The notes below the pieces were generated by a model. The model was given only the letters and a program-made list of their open reading frames with translations, ran no database searches and was not told where the DNA came from. Position numbers and translations under genes: made by a program. 64,000 nt of DNA, from the NCBI GenBank assembly GCA_963542545.1, contig CAUTWO010000001.1:62001-126000 (forward strand). Reading direction: 5' to 3'. Shown one piece after another: positions 29,101-38,410 of the stretch (positions are counted from its first letter, which is position 1; every line of letters begins with the position of its first letter). The stretch comes from CALISC01 sp963542545. Its GTDB lineage: Bacteria > Bacillota_I > Bacilli_A > Acholeplasmatales > Acholeplasmataceae.

Positions 29101-32100
29101 CAGATTTAGTTTCTTGCCAAGTTGCTCTTAGGTTCATATCACCAACTACCTTAAAGTTAGTTGGGAAATTAAGTACTTGAGATAAACTATCTTGATTTTG
29201 CCAACCCATGAATGTATAAGATTTTTGGTGAGTTGGGTCAGTTTTTTGTGGCGAACCTGGGTCTTTAAGTAGTTCTTGGTACTTAAAGTTAACGGTTTTT
29301 TGAGTTTCTCCGTTTAAAATACCGGTGTTGAAATTAAAGTTAACTTTAAAGGTTTTTCTTGAGTAGTTTAGCGTAAACTCAGTTTTTCCGTCTTTAGTGA
29401 TAATTTTTTCTTGAGGATTGCCAAGAATCTCAAAACCATGTTCGTATTTCTTTAAAATGTCTAGCGCAGAAACTGTAATTTTTGCGCCAACTTGTGCGCG
29501 TTTTTCTTCTTTTTCAACAACTTCGGCAATTTGCTCAATTCCTTCTAAAACATGCTTAATTGTATATTTAGCCTGGGTGATTTCTTCAGTGAAATATGCA
29601 ACTAATACAATATTGCTAGATACTGTGAAGTTAGCAAAATCAAAAGCAAACACTTCAATATAGCGCCCATTCATTTCGCTTTCAAGTTGCCAGTGTTTAA
29701 ATGTATAGTCAAAACCAACTTTAGTTAAAGTCGGGGTTTGGCCAGGCATTTGCACTTTTGCGCCAAACTGCACATTTTGGCTGTCTTGACTAGACGCGCT
29801 AACATTACTAAAGTGGCCATAGTTAACGCGGAAATCTACATTAAAGCGGCGACGAGTGTAATGTAGAGTAAAAGTAGTTGAGCCGTCTGCCTGAATTTCT
29901 TTAGTTTGAGTTTGCGTATCTACTTGAAAACCATTGTCGTGAGCGGTCAAACGGTCACGGTAATCGACTGTAACTAAACTGCCGATTTGCGCCATTTTAG
30001 TGTTATCAGAAATAGTTTTAGCAGGTGCGCTGTCAATACCTTCAAATACGTGGTTAATTGTGTATTTAGCAAAAGTTTTAATTTCTTCAAAATAAGCCAC
30101 TAAGGTTGTATCTTTAGTGATTTTTCTAGTAGCAAAGCCAAAAGTAGAAACTTCACGGTAACTACCGTACATTTCATCTTTTAACTGCCAACGTTTAAAT
30201 TCGTAAATAAATCCTTGTTTGCCAAGTGTTGGAATTTTAGTTGGCTTTGTCGCGTGTGCTTCAAATAAAACACTTTGCTCGGCTTCAACTGAAGCCACTG
30301 CTCCTGAAAAATATCCTCCGTTGAAGTTAACTTCAAAGTTCACTTTAAAGACACGGCGTGTGTAGATTAAAGTATATAAAGTGGTTCCGTCTTTTTTGAT
30401 GTTTTTAGCCTGGTATTGCTCAGCTACTTCAAAACCGTGGTCATACTGTTTTAATCTATTGTTTTTGTTAACAATAACTTCAGAGCCGATTTCACCTTGG
30501 CGTTGTTCTTCAATAACTTCGTCTTGCAGTCCTGGAAGTGCATTTAAAATGTGCCTAATTGTGTATTTAGCAAACAAAGACTCTTCTTCAAAGTAAGCGA
30601 CTAAAGTAAGCGGTTTTGAAACAGTTTGACTTTCAAAATCAAAGGCATCTACTTTAGTGTAGTGTCCGTTCATTTCATCTAACAACTGCCAGTGAATAAA
30701 ACGGTAGACAAAACCTGGTTTAGACAGTGAAGGGTTAGTTTGTGGACGTTTAACTTTATCTTCGTAAGCGATAGTTTGTGGACGTTCGCTAGAAACATTG
30801 ACATCTGTAAAGTGTTGTTTGAAATTCACAATAAAGTTTACCTTAAACTTACGACGAGTGTAGTAAAGTGTAAAGGTAGTAGAGCCGTCTGCCAAAATTG
30901 TTTTAGTTTCACTTTGGTCAAGTACGTAAAAACCTGCTGAATATTGTGTTAAGAAAGCATCTTGATTAACAGTGATTTCTGTGCCAATTTCGGCTTTATT
31001 TGTGTCGTCTATGATTTCTTTTGCAACTTGGCCAAGAAGCGGTTCAAAGATATGCTTAATTGTGTATTTAACTATCGTAGTAGTTTCTTTAAAGTAAGCG
31101 ACCAAAGAAAGGTCTTGTGTGACTTTTTGCGCAAAATCATAAGCAGGCTGCTCTGAATACTGTCCATTCATTTGAGCCTCAAGTTGCCAGTGAATAAACT
31201 GATAAACTCGGCCTGCCTTGGCTATTGCTGGGTTTGCAGGTGCTTTGACTTTTCCTTCAAATAAGACAGTTTGAGTAGGCGGAGTTGAAGAAATTGATGC
31301 ATTTTTAACCTGGTTCTTAAAGTTAACTATAAAGTTAACTAAAAAAGTACGGCGAACATATCTGAGTTCAAACACAGTTGATCCATCTGCTTGAATTACT
31401 TTGGTTTGGTTCGGAGTGTTGACATTAAAACCAGTGTCTAAATGAGTTAAACGATCGCTCTGTGTGACTGTTACTTCTGAGTTAGTTTTAGCGTTTAAAA
31501 CAGTGGTTTCAGTTTTGTCTTCAATTTCACCTTGAATTCCAGAAATTATGTGTTTAATTGTATAAGTTGTTTCGTGTGGTTTAAAAACGGCATAAACTTC
31601 TTTAACTTCACGGGTTAAAGTAATTTCATTTGCGGCTCCGTTTGGAGTTAAACTCCAACCTACAAACTTCCAGCCTTTTTTAATGTCGGTTGAATTTGGT
31701 TCCCAGGTGAATTTTTCACCAGCAACAACAGATTGTGCTGGCCATTCGGCTACATTTGCTTTATCTAAGTCTGACTGAGAAACTCGCGGAGTTACAGATA
31801 AATTAAGTGGTTTTTCTTTAAAAACAGCGCGGAAAGTTACACTCTTGTTGTAGGCTGTATTTGGATTTATTTCGCTTCCAGTTTGTGTATCAATGATTTT
31901 TTCAAATTCATAGTCTTTAGTTAAACTTTCTGGCTTTTTAACCATTTTCATTTTGTCAATAAGTTCTTGTGGTATTGTCTCTGTATACTTAAGGTAAGTA
32001 GTCTGTCTTAAAGCCTGAGGCACACTATTTGGCTCTAGTCCTTGCAGTTCAAAATTAACCGAGTAAGTTCTGGCTTTAAAGTAAACAGATAGGTATTGTT

Positions 32101-35100
32101 TTTCGTTAGTATTTTCAACAGTTAACTGAGTAGTTGAATTTGCCAAATAAGGAGTGGTCTCGTGATTAGGATGTGGGTTGTTTTGCAGGTATTCGGCTAA
32201 TTGAGCCTGAATGTCTGCGTCTGAAAACAAGGCACTTTGGCCAACAAATCTTTTTTGCTTGATTTCAAATTCCAGGATTTCTTCTTGTCCAGAGTTTAAT
32301 CCTTCAAACACCATTTTTAGGTAAACTGGGTGAGTAATTTTCTCTTCTGTCCATTTGGCTTTTAAAACCAAGTCGCTTTCCACCTCAATATTTTTAGAAA
32401 AGTCTACAACTTGATTGTTTTGAGCAAAAACCCATGCGGAAAAATTATAAGTTTTTTGACCGGTTGGATCAGTTTTAGAAGGATGTGGAACATCTCTTAA
32501 CTTCTCTTGATATACATAGTTAACTGTGATTTGACTTGCGTTGTTTAAAGTACCTGAATTGTAGCTGTAAGTAGCTGAGTAAGTTTTTCTTTTGTATATT
32601 AAAGTAAAAACAGTTGAACCATCTGCTTCAATGGTTTTTACTTCACTTTGCTTTTCTAAGTAAAAATGGTTTGTAAACTTCGCGAGAGCATGATTTTCAG
32701 AGATTTTTACAGTTGAACCAATTAATGCTGTTTTAGTCTGGGCTTCGGTGATATCTTGAATTTGGCCAGGTATGCCTGTAAGAACGTGTCTAATTGTATA
32801 AGTAGCAGATGTCGGTCTTTCTTCAAAATAAGCAACTAAAGTTGTGTTTTTAGTGATCTTAGTGTTTGTAAAATCAAAAGCAGAAACTTCACGGTAAACA
32901 TTGCCCATTTCGTCTTTGAGTTGCCAGTGTTTAAATGTATATGTGTATCCTAGTTTAGTTAAGTAAGGATTTGGATTTGGCAAAGTAGCCTTGCCTTCAA
33001 ACTCAACACTTTGATTTAAAACGGAAGACGCTTGGGCATTTTTAAAGTGATTGTCTGGATTTACTTCAAAATTAACTACGTAGGTGCGGCGTTTGTAGAC
33101 AATAGTAAAAGTAGTTTGCCCGTCTGCAGTAATTTCTTTAGTTTGGCTTTGTGTCTCTACAGTAAAACCACTGTCATATTTAGTTAAGCGGTTATTGCGG
33201 TCAATTGTGATGTTAGTGCCAACTTGTGCGGTGTTGTGGTTTTCTTCAATTATCTCGTCGTTTGCACCGTTTAAACCTTTGATGATGTGTTTAATTGTAT
33301 ATTTTGCAGAGATTGTTTTGTGTTCAAAGTATGCAACTAAAGTTAGGTTGTCAGAAACTTTTGTATTAACAAAATCAAAAGGAGAAACTTCGCGGTAGTA
33401 ATTCCCCATCTCGGCTTGAAGTTGCCAATGTTTAAATGTATAGGTGTTTCCAGATTTAGTAAGGGTTGGCAAAGTTTGGGGTTGTTGAACTTTGCCGCCA
33501 TATTCAACAATTTGCTCAGGCTCTGGCGAAGCGATGGCGCCAGCAAAATAATTGTTGAAGTTAACAACAAAATTTACGCGGTATTTACGGCGCACATAGA
33601 TAAGCTCAAATACAGTTGAACCATTTGCTTCAATAGTTTTAGTTTGACTTTGTTGAGCAACTTCAAAACCATGGTCAAATTTAGTTAAACGGTTATCACG
33701 ATTGATTGTGATTTGCGTGCCAATTTTAGCAGTTTTTGAGCTGTCTTTAATAATTTCATCAGGCTGACCGTTTAGTCCTTTAATAATGTGGTTAATTGTA
33801 TAGTTAGCCTCGGTAACTTTCTCTTCAAAGTAAGCGACTAGCGTTGTGTCTTTAGTAATTTTTTGTGTGTCAAAATCAAAGGCGTTGACCTTTTTATAAG
33901 TTCCGTTCATTTCGTCTTTTAACTGCCAATGCACGAAACGGTAGCCATATCCTTGTTTAATAAGCGAAGGGTTAGCAGCAGGTCTTTCTACTTTACTTCC
34001 GTATTTTACAGTTTGAGTTTGTTCGTGAGTTGCCAAAACTCCGCTGAAATGATTTTCGTAGTTAACTTCAAAGTTAACATTAAAACGACGACGTGAATAA
34101 AATAAAGTAAAAACAGTAGAGCCATCTGGGGCAATTTCTTTAGTTTGAGTTTGAGTAGCAACATCAAATCCATCTTGATATTCGTTTGTTAAACGATCTG
34201 CACTAGAGACTGTTACTGAACTATTTGCTTGCGCTGTTTTAGTTTCAGTCTTAATTTCATTTGGTAAATTATCAGCGCCTTCAATCACGTGATTGATTGT
34301 ATATGATACATTTGCAATTTCTTCAGTAAAATAGGCAATTAAAGAGATATTTTTAGTGATTTTAGTATTAACAGTATCAAAAGCATTAGTTTCAACATAC
34401 TGACCTTTCATCTCGTCTTCAAGTTGCCAGTGTTTAAATGTATATGTGTGGCCAGGTTTAGAAATAGTAGGGGTTTGTGGGATTTCTATTTTGCCTTCAT
34501 ACGGAATTTTTTGAGTTAGAGGCGCAGTTGAAACTAAAGCACCATTGAATTTATTTCTGTAGTTGACAGTAAACTCAACCGTAAACTCACGGCGAGCATA
34601 TCTAAGTTCAAATACAGTAGAACCATCTGCTTTAATAATTTGAGTTTGCTCAGGTGTATTTACAACAAAACCATGGTCAGTATTTGGCAGTGCGTTATTT
34701 TGGTCAACAGTTACTTTTGAGTTAGTCAAAGTATTGTGAGTTTGCTCAACAATACGCTCATCAATTTGTCCAGCGATTCCGGCAAAAATGTGTTTAACTG
34801 TGTAAGTAGTTTCACCTGGTGCAAAAACAGCGTAAACTTCTTTTGTTAAACGGTTAACAGTTATTTCTTCAACACCGTTGCCTGGTTTTGTAGTCCAACC
34901 TAAAAATTTCCAACCTTTTTTAATTTGTGTCGGAGTAAAAGTGAATTTTTCACCTGCTTTGAAGTTTAGTTCAGGCCACTCACTAACTTCTGCTTTGTCT
35001 TGATCGTCAACATGAACTTTTGGAGTTACAGATACCGTAATTTCTGATTCCTTGAAAACTGGTTTAATTTTTAGGTTTTTGTTGTAAGCCAAATTAGGGT

Positions 35101-36766
35101 TAATTTCTTGTCCAGTTTCTGAGTCTATTAGTTTTTCAAAAACATAGTCTTTAATTAGATTATCTCTTTTTAAAACCCTTTGCATTTTTTGAAGCAAAGC
35201 AGCAGGAATTTTTTCGCCGTACTTAAATGTTAAGGTATTGAAAAGTTCACCTGCCACAGATTGTGGATCTAAATTGGTGTAATCAAAGTTAACTGTATAA
35301 GTTTTGGCTTTAAAATAAACTTTTAAAAATTGTTTATCTTGAGTTAAAGTAACTTCAACTGAAGTCACAGAATAAGGAAGGTGTGGGGTGTTCTCGTGGT
35401 TAGGGTGCGGATGTTTGGCTAAAATTTCTGAAATTGCGGTCTGAATATCTGTATCTGTAATTTGTGCAAATTGTCCAATTACTCTTTCTTTTTGAATTTT
35501 GGTCTCAATAATTTCATCAGGCAGACCGTTTAAACCTTCCCAAATTATTTTTAAATAAACTGGCTTAGTTTTAGTCTCTTCAGTCCAAATAGCCTTTAGA
35601 CGTATGTCTTTGTCTACTTTGATGTTTTGACCAAAATCAACAATAGAACCAGTTGCTATGTCTTTCCAACCAACAAAAGTGTAAGTTCTTAAGTTTTGTG
35701 GATCTGTTTTAGTTGGATGGTCTATGTCTTTCAAAGTTTGGCCAAATAGATAGTCAACAACTTTTTTTGCTTGACCTGCAAAAATACCTGAGTTGTAGCT
35801 AAAGTCAACTTTAAATCTTTTTCTTAAGTATCTTAATGTAAAAACTGTAGAGTTGTCTTTTTTAATGGTGTGTTCTTCAAAATAAGGAGCAACGTCAAAG
35901 CCTTGTTCAAACTGAGGAAGGCGATCGCGTTCGGTAATTGCAACTTTTTGTCCAACTAAAGCTGTTTTAGTTTCAGTAATAGTTTCTTGCGGGGTTTGGT
36001 CAACTCCTTCTAGTACGTGCTTAATTGTATAGTTAGCAGATACTGCCTTTCTTTCAAAATAAGCAACTAAAGTAATAGTTTTGGTGATTTTAGTGTTTTT
36101 AAAGTCAAAAGGAGAAACTTCGCGGTAACTACCGCCCATTTCGTCTTTTAACTGCCAATGCTTAAAAGTATACTCGTGTCCCACTTCTTCAATTGAAGGA
36201 ATGTTTGCAGGTTTCTGAGCATTTGCTTCGTACTTAACAATTTGCTCAGGCTCTTCGCTTGCCTTTCCTTTAAAGTAATTCCCGTTGTAGTTAACTTCAA
36301 AGTTAACACTATAACGGCGGCGCAGATATCTCAGTTCAAATACAGTACTGCCGCCTTCCTTAATAGTTTTTTTAACTATAGTGTCTGGAGACAAAGTAAA
36401 ACCTTCAGGGGCTGCTGTCTTGTCTGCAGATAACTCAACCTCTTCGTTTGGTTTTTGGCCGTATATTGTTTCTTCTTTAGTTGTATCTTCAAAGAAACTT
36501 TGGTTTTCATCAGTGGTTTCATAAAAACGTTTGATACGGTAAGTTGTAGTTGAAAATACTTTTTTTCGCATTACTGCTTCTAAAGTAATGTCTTCGGTAA
36601 TTGGAGCATTGATGTCAAACTTAGTTTTACTGCCAGTAATCGGGTCTACTAAATTCCAGTAATCCAGTTCAAGTAAATCTCCATTTGCATCAAGTGCAGT
36701 GACAATTGAAGGTATTAAGTAATTAGAATGGAGTTTAGAACCACTTGGCACAGTTAAAGGAAGCAA
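26180..36766 (-). CDS. Giant repeat surface protein 2, C-terminal part (frameshifted, about 3530 residues)
   Basis: This is the body of a protein parallel to giant 1, separated from its N-terminal anchor by a frameshift at 36858-36865. The open frame actually extends to 36865; the 36766 start is a TTG without a ribosome binding site, so independent translation is doubtful. It contains Y-L-I-P-S-I-V and L-D-Y-W-N segments matching giant 1, then about 12 MucBP-like/InlB-like units with three long modules, and a DUF6273-like C-terminus (F-G-E-Y-P-Q-S-K-V ... Y-N-G-K-Y-F-K-F-E-P-V-R-W, ending I-A-G-I-K-P). The first bundle is shorter than in giant 1 (two units instead of four). No sortase signal. 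The rest of the frame is free of stops, so the break is recent, reversible, or an assembly error. Confidence 0.75.
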   Translation of the reverse strand: MLPLTVPSGSKLHSNYLIPSIVTALDANGDLLELDYWNLVDPITGSKTKFDINAPITEDITLEAVMRKKVFSTTTYRIKRFYETTDENQSFFEDTTKEETIYGQKPNEEVELSADKTAAPEGFTLSPDTIVKKTIKEGGSTVFELRYLRRRYSVNFEVNYNGNYFKGKASEEPEQIVKYEANAQKPANIPSIEEVGHEYTFKHWQLKDEMGGSYREVSPFDFKNTKITKTITLVAYFERKAVSANYTIKHVLEGVDQTPQETITETKTALVGQKVAITERDRLPQFEQGFDVAPYFEEHTIKKDNSTVFTLRYLRKRFKVDFSYNSGIFAGQAKKVVDYLFGQTLKDIDHPTKTDPQNLRTYTFVGWKDIATGSIVDFGQNIKVDKDIRLKAIWTEETKTKPVYLKIIWEGLNGLPDEIIETKIQKERVIGQFAQITDTDIQTAISEILAKHPHPNHENTPHLPYSVTSVEVTLTQDKQFLKVYFKAKTYTVNFDYTNLDPQSVAGELFNTLTFKYGEKIPAALLQKMQRVLKRDNLIKDYVFEKLIDSETGQEINPNLAYNKNLKIKPVFKESEITVSVTPKVHVDDQDKAEVSEWPELNFKAGEKFTFTPTQIKKGWKFLGWTTKPGNGVEEITVNRLTKEVYAVFAPGETTYTVKHIFAGIAGQIDERIVEQTHNTLTNSKVTVDQNNALPNTDHGFVVNTPEQTQIIKADGSTVFELRYARREFTVEFTVNYRNKFNGALVSTAPLTQKIPYEGKIEIPQTPTISKPGHTYTFKHWQLEDEMKGQYVETNAFDTVNTKITKNISLIAYFTEEIANVSYTINHVIEGADNLPNEIKTETKTAQANSSVTVSSADRLTNEYQDGFDVATQTQTKEIAPDGSTVFTLFYSRRRFNVNFEVNYENHFSGVLATHEQTQTVKYGSKVERPAANPSLIKQGYGYRFVHWQLKDEMNGTYKKVNAFDFDTQKITKDTTLVAYFEEKVTEANYTINHIIKGLNGQPDEIIKDSSKTAKIGTQITINRDNRLTKFDHGFEVAQQSQTKTIEANGSTVFELIYVRRKYRVNFVVNFNNYFAGAIASPEPEQIVEYGGKVQQPQTLPTLTKSGNTYTFKHWQLQAEMGNYYREVSPFDFVNTKVSDNLTLVAYFEHKTISAKYTIKHIIKGLNGANDEIIEENHNTAQVGTNITIDRNNRLTKYDSGFTVETQSQTKEITADGQTTFTIVYKRRTYVVNFEVNPDNHFKNAQASSVLNQSVEFEGKATLPNPNPYLTKLGYTYTFKHWQLKDEMGNVYREVSAFDFTNTKITKNTTLVAYFEERPTSATYTIRHVLTGIPGQIQDITEAQTKTALIGSTVKISENHALAKFTNHFYLEKQSEVKTIEADGSTVFTLIYKRKTYSATYSYNSGTLNNASQITVNYVYQEKLRDVPHPSKTDPTGQKTYNFSAWVFAQNNQVVDFSKNIEVESDLVLKAKWTEEKITHPVYLKMVFEGLNSGQEEILEFEIKQKRFVGQSALFSDADIQAQLAEYLQNNPHPNHETTPYLANSTTQLTVENTNEKQYLSVYFKARTYSVNFELQGLEPNSVPQALRQTTYLKYTETIPQELIDKMKMVKKPESLTKDYEFEKIIDTQTGSEINPNTAYNKSVTFRAVFKEKPLNLSVTPRVSQSDLDKANVAEWPAQSVVAGEKFTWEPNSTDIKKGWKFVGWSLTPNGAANEITLTREVKEVYAVFKPHETTYTIKHIISGIQGEIEDKTETTVLNAKTNSEVTVTQSDRLTHLDTGFNVNTPNQTKVIQADGSTVFELRYVRRTFLVNFIVNFKNQVKNASISSTPPTQTVLFEGKVKAPANPAIAKAGRVYQFIHWQLEAQMNGQYSEQPAYDFAQKVTQDLSLVAYFKETTTIVKYTIKHIFEPLLGQVAKEIIDDTNKAEIGTEITVNQDAFLTQYSAGFYVLDQSETKTILADGSTTFTLYYTRRKFKVNFIVNFKQHFTDVNVSSERPQTIAYEDKVKRPQTNPSLSKPGFVYRFIHWQLLDEMNGHYTKVDAFDFESQTVSKPLTLVAYFEEESLFAKYTIRHILNALPGLQDEVIEEQRQGEIGSEVIVNKNNRLKQYDHGFEVAEQYQAKNIKKDGTTLYTLIYTRRVFKVNFEVNFNGGYFSGAVASVEAEQSVLFEAHATKPTKIPTLGKQGFIYEFKRWQLKDEMYGSYREVSTFGFATRKITKDTTLVAYFEEIKTFAKYTINHVFEGIDSAPAKTISDNTKMAQIGSLVTVDYRDRLTAHDNGFQVDTQTQTKEIQADGSTTFTLHYTRRRFNVDFRVNYGHFSNVSASSQDSQNVQFGAKVQMPGQTPTLTKVGFDYTFKHWQLESEMNGRYIEVFAFDFANFTVSSNIVLVAYFTEEITQAKYTIKHVLEGIEQIAEVVEKEEKRAQVGAKITVSALDILKKYEHGFEILGNPQEKIITKDGKTEFTLNYSRKTFKVNFNFNTGILNGETQKTVNFKYQELLKDPGSPQKTDPTHQKSYTFMGWQNQDSLSQVLNFPTNFKVVGDMNLRATWQETKSVRKIYLRFIFESLKEGVLDEEVETPLSNLKSVGDLISTSTYDIQSDISAFFNKNPHPNHKTLLLSKSITELIVTTSFEKQYLTLYYKAETYDVYFNYAGLVDSSFPAEFKRPITLKYSQLLPAEVVDKMKAALKPGTEIHDFVFDKLMVEDNEFNPTVAYNKRIAITPTYIAKTILMEITPTVSSVDLEKAELAEWPKQKFYTGEVFKFTPEPTDIKKGWKFLGWSLTPTFSSNPGDIKVTRFVTRVYAVFKQGETTYTINHILKGIPGEIEDKTIKETKKAESYKNGSVYPDSSKLPGDEYRYKFSVISPKTEKKIQPDGSTVFNLVYQRNYFKVTFITNFKDRVKGYESTSEYDSEMVQYQGKIKQPTTPFIQFHGRTYTFVHWQLAKSMNGQYTKQDAFDFTKDQIIEETELIAYFEETVHKVNFEIVHFLEKKGESSELDNQFDEIVETIQDWPVEKGATYVKSTNLVGDDYELFDNGQQGLLETKLYPGKNNIRVYQYYSLKLSDVYVYYSSKKNFLDNWPTKRTRLIPIDEIALHYRAKNSDYNIQAWAYLDEPGNPVHDKFIATAETSRLVGFPLKRKYNVHYRIFTQLWYDDRYDETFVRNVDTINEGENYTPNWTNPDPRIFEMSFSKSSDGQDANTLTYKIYLKRHRASIEIKYLGKHVKTDVRNFHVYHGSTIRNQNINFNIPNHWQILKITLDGSDISKEDLLNTVIVKNYIIEIHTGIYEDTFGEYPQSKVDVNPADLLNEEISERTLAFHSYGRDIEFKFNRIFVKDKQGNKYEKYNGKYFKFEPVRWIKIGGKTNSMIVKGILDFSPFNLVGPYNQSTMDDWYLTFYSAMLKDMEKIIGTTLYSPTKSNSLSAFGLDLVNDDRYDTVPTDYALEIYGNTKSGFVREYRQIDLKTIMTAGFDEQKWGITYTSDSKYSFWTNEIKSFNYSNDWYVHAKVKTRYEHILFANIAGIKPCRII
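28331..31564 (-). repeat. Super-repeat copy 2 within giant gene 2
   Basis: From the E-T-T-Y-T-I-K-H tyrosine codon at 31564 to the E-T-T-Y-T-I-N-H codon at 28330; 3234 bases (1078 residues). Five MucBP/InlB units plus the long module, the same order as in giant gene 1. Confidence 0.8.
31565..34804 (-). repeat. Super-repeat copy 1 within giant gene 2
   Basis: From the E-T-T-Y-T-V-K-H tyrosine codon at 34804 to the next equivalent codon at 31564; 3240 bases (1080 residues). Five MucBP/InlB units followed by the long module. Confidence 0.8.
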
Positions 36767-36839
36767 ACGATTGGCGTTTGCAGGAGTAATAAAGTTAACT
36801 GTGTGAGTTTGTGGTTCAGGTTGAGTTGGTTGTGTCTGT

Positions 36840-37991
36840 TTAACTGATTTTAAGTAAAGTGAAATCTACTTTCTTAGTTAAATCAGGGTCAGTGTACCAA
36901 CCTTCAAAAAAGTAGCCTGGTTTTTGGAAAATGTGGTTTTTAAGCGGTTCTCCTTTTTTTAAAATATCAAAAAACACAAGTTGCTGTTCATCAAAATAAG
37001 AAACTGCAACGTAGCCTTTTTTGTTAAGTTCTTCACCAATTTTTTTATTGTCTATTTCACTTTTAAAGTTTGCAAATAAATTAAGTTGGCTTTTGACAAA
37101 CTTAGGAATGTCGTATTCTTGACCTGCCTTTAAATCAATACGATTGCCGTTTGGGTCAATATAAAACCAACCTAAAAATTCAGAAATGTAAAACGGAGGG
37201 GTCTTAAAAAGAATGTCAATGCCGTTTACTTTTGGGTCTAAAGTTGTAAATTTTGTTTTAGTATTTAGAACCTGTTCAATGACTTGAGTTTTTTGTCTTT
37301 GGTCTTGAAAAATTCCAGGAAGCCGAAAATCATAGATAAAAGAAATGTGTTTATCGTTATTGACAATAAAAGGGCGTCCTTTTGCTTTTTCTTTAGTAAA
37401 TACAGTTTCGCGATTAACTGGGCTTGCCTCAGCAACTCCTTGCTCGTTGTAAACTCTAAAAGTCTCTATTTTGTAAAGTTCTTCATAAATATGTTTATAT
37501 TCTGTCTGCAGTTTAGTGTATGGTAAAAATATTGGTTTGCGGTTGTTTAAACTATTTGGGTCTTTTGGAAAAAATACGCGCAAAAAATTAGAAAAATCAA
37601 TAATGACATCGTGTTTCTTTTCAAAACCAAAAAGGTTTTTTGTGTAAATAGTAAAAACCTCTGCGTCGTATTCTAAACTATTGAAGTCAATTGCAAGATT
37701 TTTGCCGTGTTTTGCTTTAACCGCAGTTACTTTACCAAGACGATTAGTTGTAAACCAACTTGGTTTGATATTTATATAGCTGTTTTTGGTTGCATCAATA
37801 TTTTCAGGAACAACAAAGCGAAGCTTACCGTTTGCAGTAGACAAGGTTGCGTGCTTAGGAAAATCACTGTCTTTAGAAAAATAGACAGTTGGGTGCAATA
37901 GTAAAAAAACTAATAGTAAAGTTAAAGTAGTTAAAAATAAAATAAGTAAAGCTGCTAGCGAATAACTAATTTTTCTATTTTTCTTTGCCAT
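36840..37991 (-). CDS. Giant repeat surface protein 2, N-terminal anchor fragment
   Basis: 383 residues from the ATG at 37991, which has AAGGAG eight bases upstream; an open frame extends 17 codons further up but lacks support. A basic start (M-A-K-K-N-R-K) is followed by a strong hydrophobic segment at about 11-33, then the conserved head shared with giants 1 and 3 (Y-F-S-K-D-S, N-F-L-R-V-F-F, P-P-F-Y-I-S-E-F-L-G-W-F-Y, K-P-G-Y-F-F-E-G-W-Y). It ends six residues after K-V-D-F because the frame shifts; the next frame resumes with I-S-L-Y-L-K, as in the paralogues. Alone it would make a membrane-anchored head without the repeat array. Confidence 0.75.
   Translation of the reverse strand: MAKKNRKISYSLAALLILFLTTLTLLLVFLLLHPTVYFSKDSDFPKHATLSTANGKLRFVVPENIDATKNSYINIKPSWFTTNRLGKVTAVKAKHGKNLAIDFNSLEYDAEVFTIYTKNLFGFEKKHDVIIDFSNFLRVFFPKDPNSLNNRKPIFLPYTKLQTEYKHIYEELYKIETFRVYNEQGVAEASPVNRETVFTKEKAKGRPFIVNNDKHISFIYDFRLPGIFQDQRQKTQVIEQVLNTKTKFTTLDPKVNGIDILFKTPPFYISEFLGWFYIDPNGNRIDLKAGQEYDIPKFVKSQLNLFANFKSEIDNKKIGEELNKKGYVAVSYFDEQQLVFFDILKKGEPLKNHIFQKPGYFFEGWYTDPDLTKKVDFTLLKIS
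36858..36865 (-). other. Frameshift junction in giant gene 2
   Basis: Minus-strand ATTTCACT is read as D-F-T in the upstream frame and I-S-L in the downstream frame. The paralogue giant 1 has nine residues between its D-F and S-L-Y that are missing here, so a deletion of length 2 modulo 3 occurred at this point. Confidence 0.75.
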
Positions 37992-38214
37992 AAATTGTTC
38001 TCCTTGTGTAATTATTTTCTTAATAAATGTAAGGGGATGCATATTTATCTTATATTAGTTAATAATATTTTTTTAAAAATAAATCTCGCCAAAAATTAAA
38101 ATATTTAAAATGGCTCAACAAAGCAATTAAATGAGAAATTATTCTTTGTTTTTTGTATCTTAGAATGCATTTAAACATTAAAATAGTACGAAAATGATAT
38201 TTAAATAAGGCATC

Positions 38215-38230
38215 AAAAAAAAAAAAAAAA
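38215..38230. repeat. Homopolymer tract of 16 A (16 T on the coding strand of giant gene 2)
   Basis: A16 lies about 225 bases upstream of the giant gene 2 start, between the upstream terminator and the start codon. Tracts of this length are prone to slippage during replication. Confidence 0.9.
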
Positions 38231-38329
38231 CGGTTTTCACGCAATATAACCTTTTAACAAAGCAGTTTTATTTTTAAGCGCTTAATCACATTTGTTTAAA
38301 AAATTAGCAATTATTTTTGATTAAATCAA

Positions 38330-38357
38330 AAAAGGTGTACAGTAATGTACACCTTTT
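38330..38357 (-). terminator. Terminator of giant gene 3
   Basis: Perfect 12-base stem AAAAGGTGTACA/TGTACACCTTTT with a four-base loop, followed on the minus strand by a run of T. It lies 54 bases after the giant gene 3 stop. Confidence 0.85.
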
Positions 38358-38410
38358 CTTGCGCTTTAACGTATGATGAGTTTAAAAAATGTTTTGCTTA
38401 AATATAATGA

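Larger units (their letters stand above)
37992..38410. other. Intergenic region upstream of giant gene 2
   Basis: About 420 very AT-rich bases. It holds the giant gene 3 terminator at 38330-38357, a run of 16 A at 38215-38230, and the giant gene 2 ribosome binding site. Several TATAAT-like strings occur on the minus strand (for example near 38048), but none has a convincing -35 box. No RNA gene is recognised. Confidence 0.6.

Noticed and set aside
36766..36768. TTG at 36766 as a real start for the downstream part of giant gene 2
   Set aside because: No ribosome binding site lies upstream, there is no membrane or export signal after it, and the frame is homologous to the paralogues further upstream to 36865.
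38059..38244. 61-codon minus-strand open frame through the A16/T16 tract
   Set aside because: It begins at a GTG, its phenylalanine run comes only from the homopolymer, and it matches no family. It is most likely chance in an AT-rich spacer.
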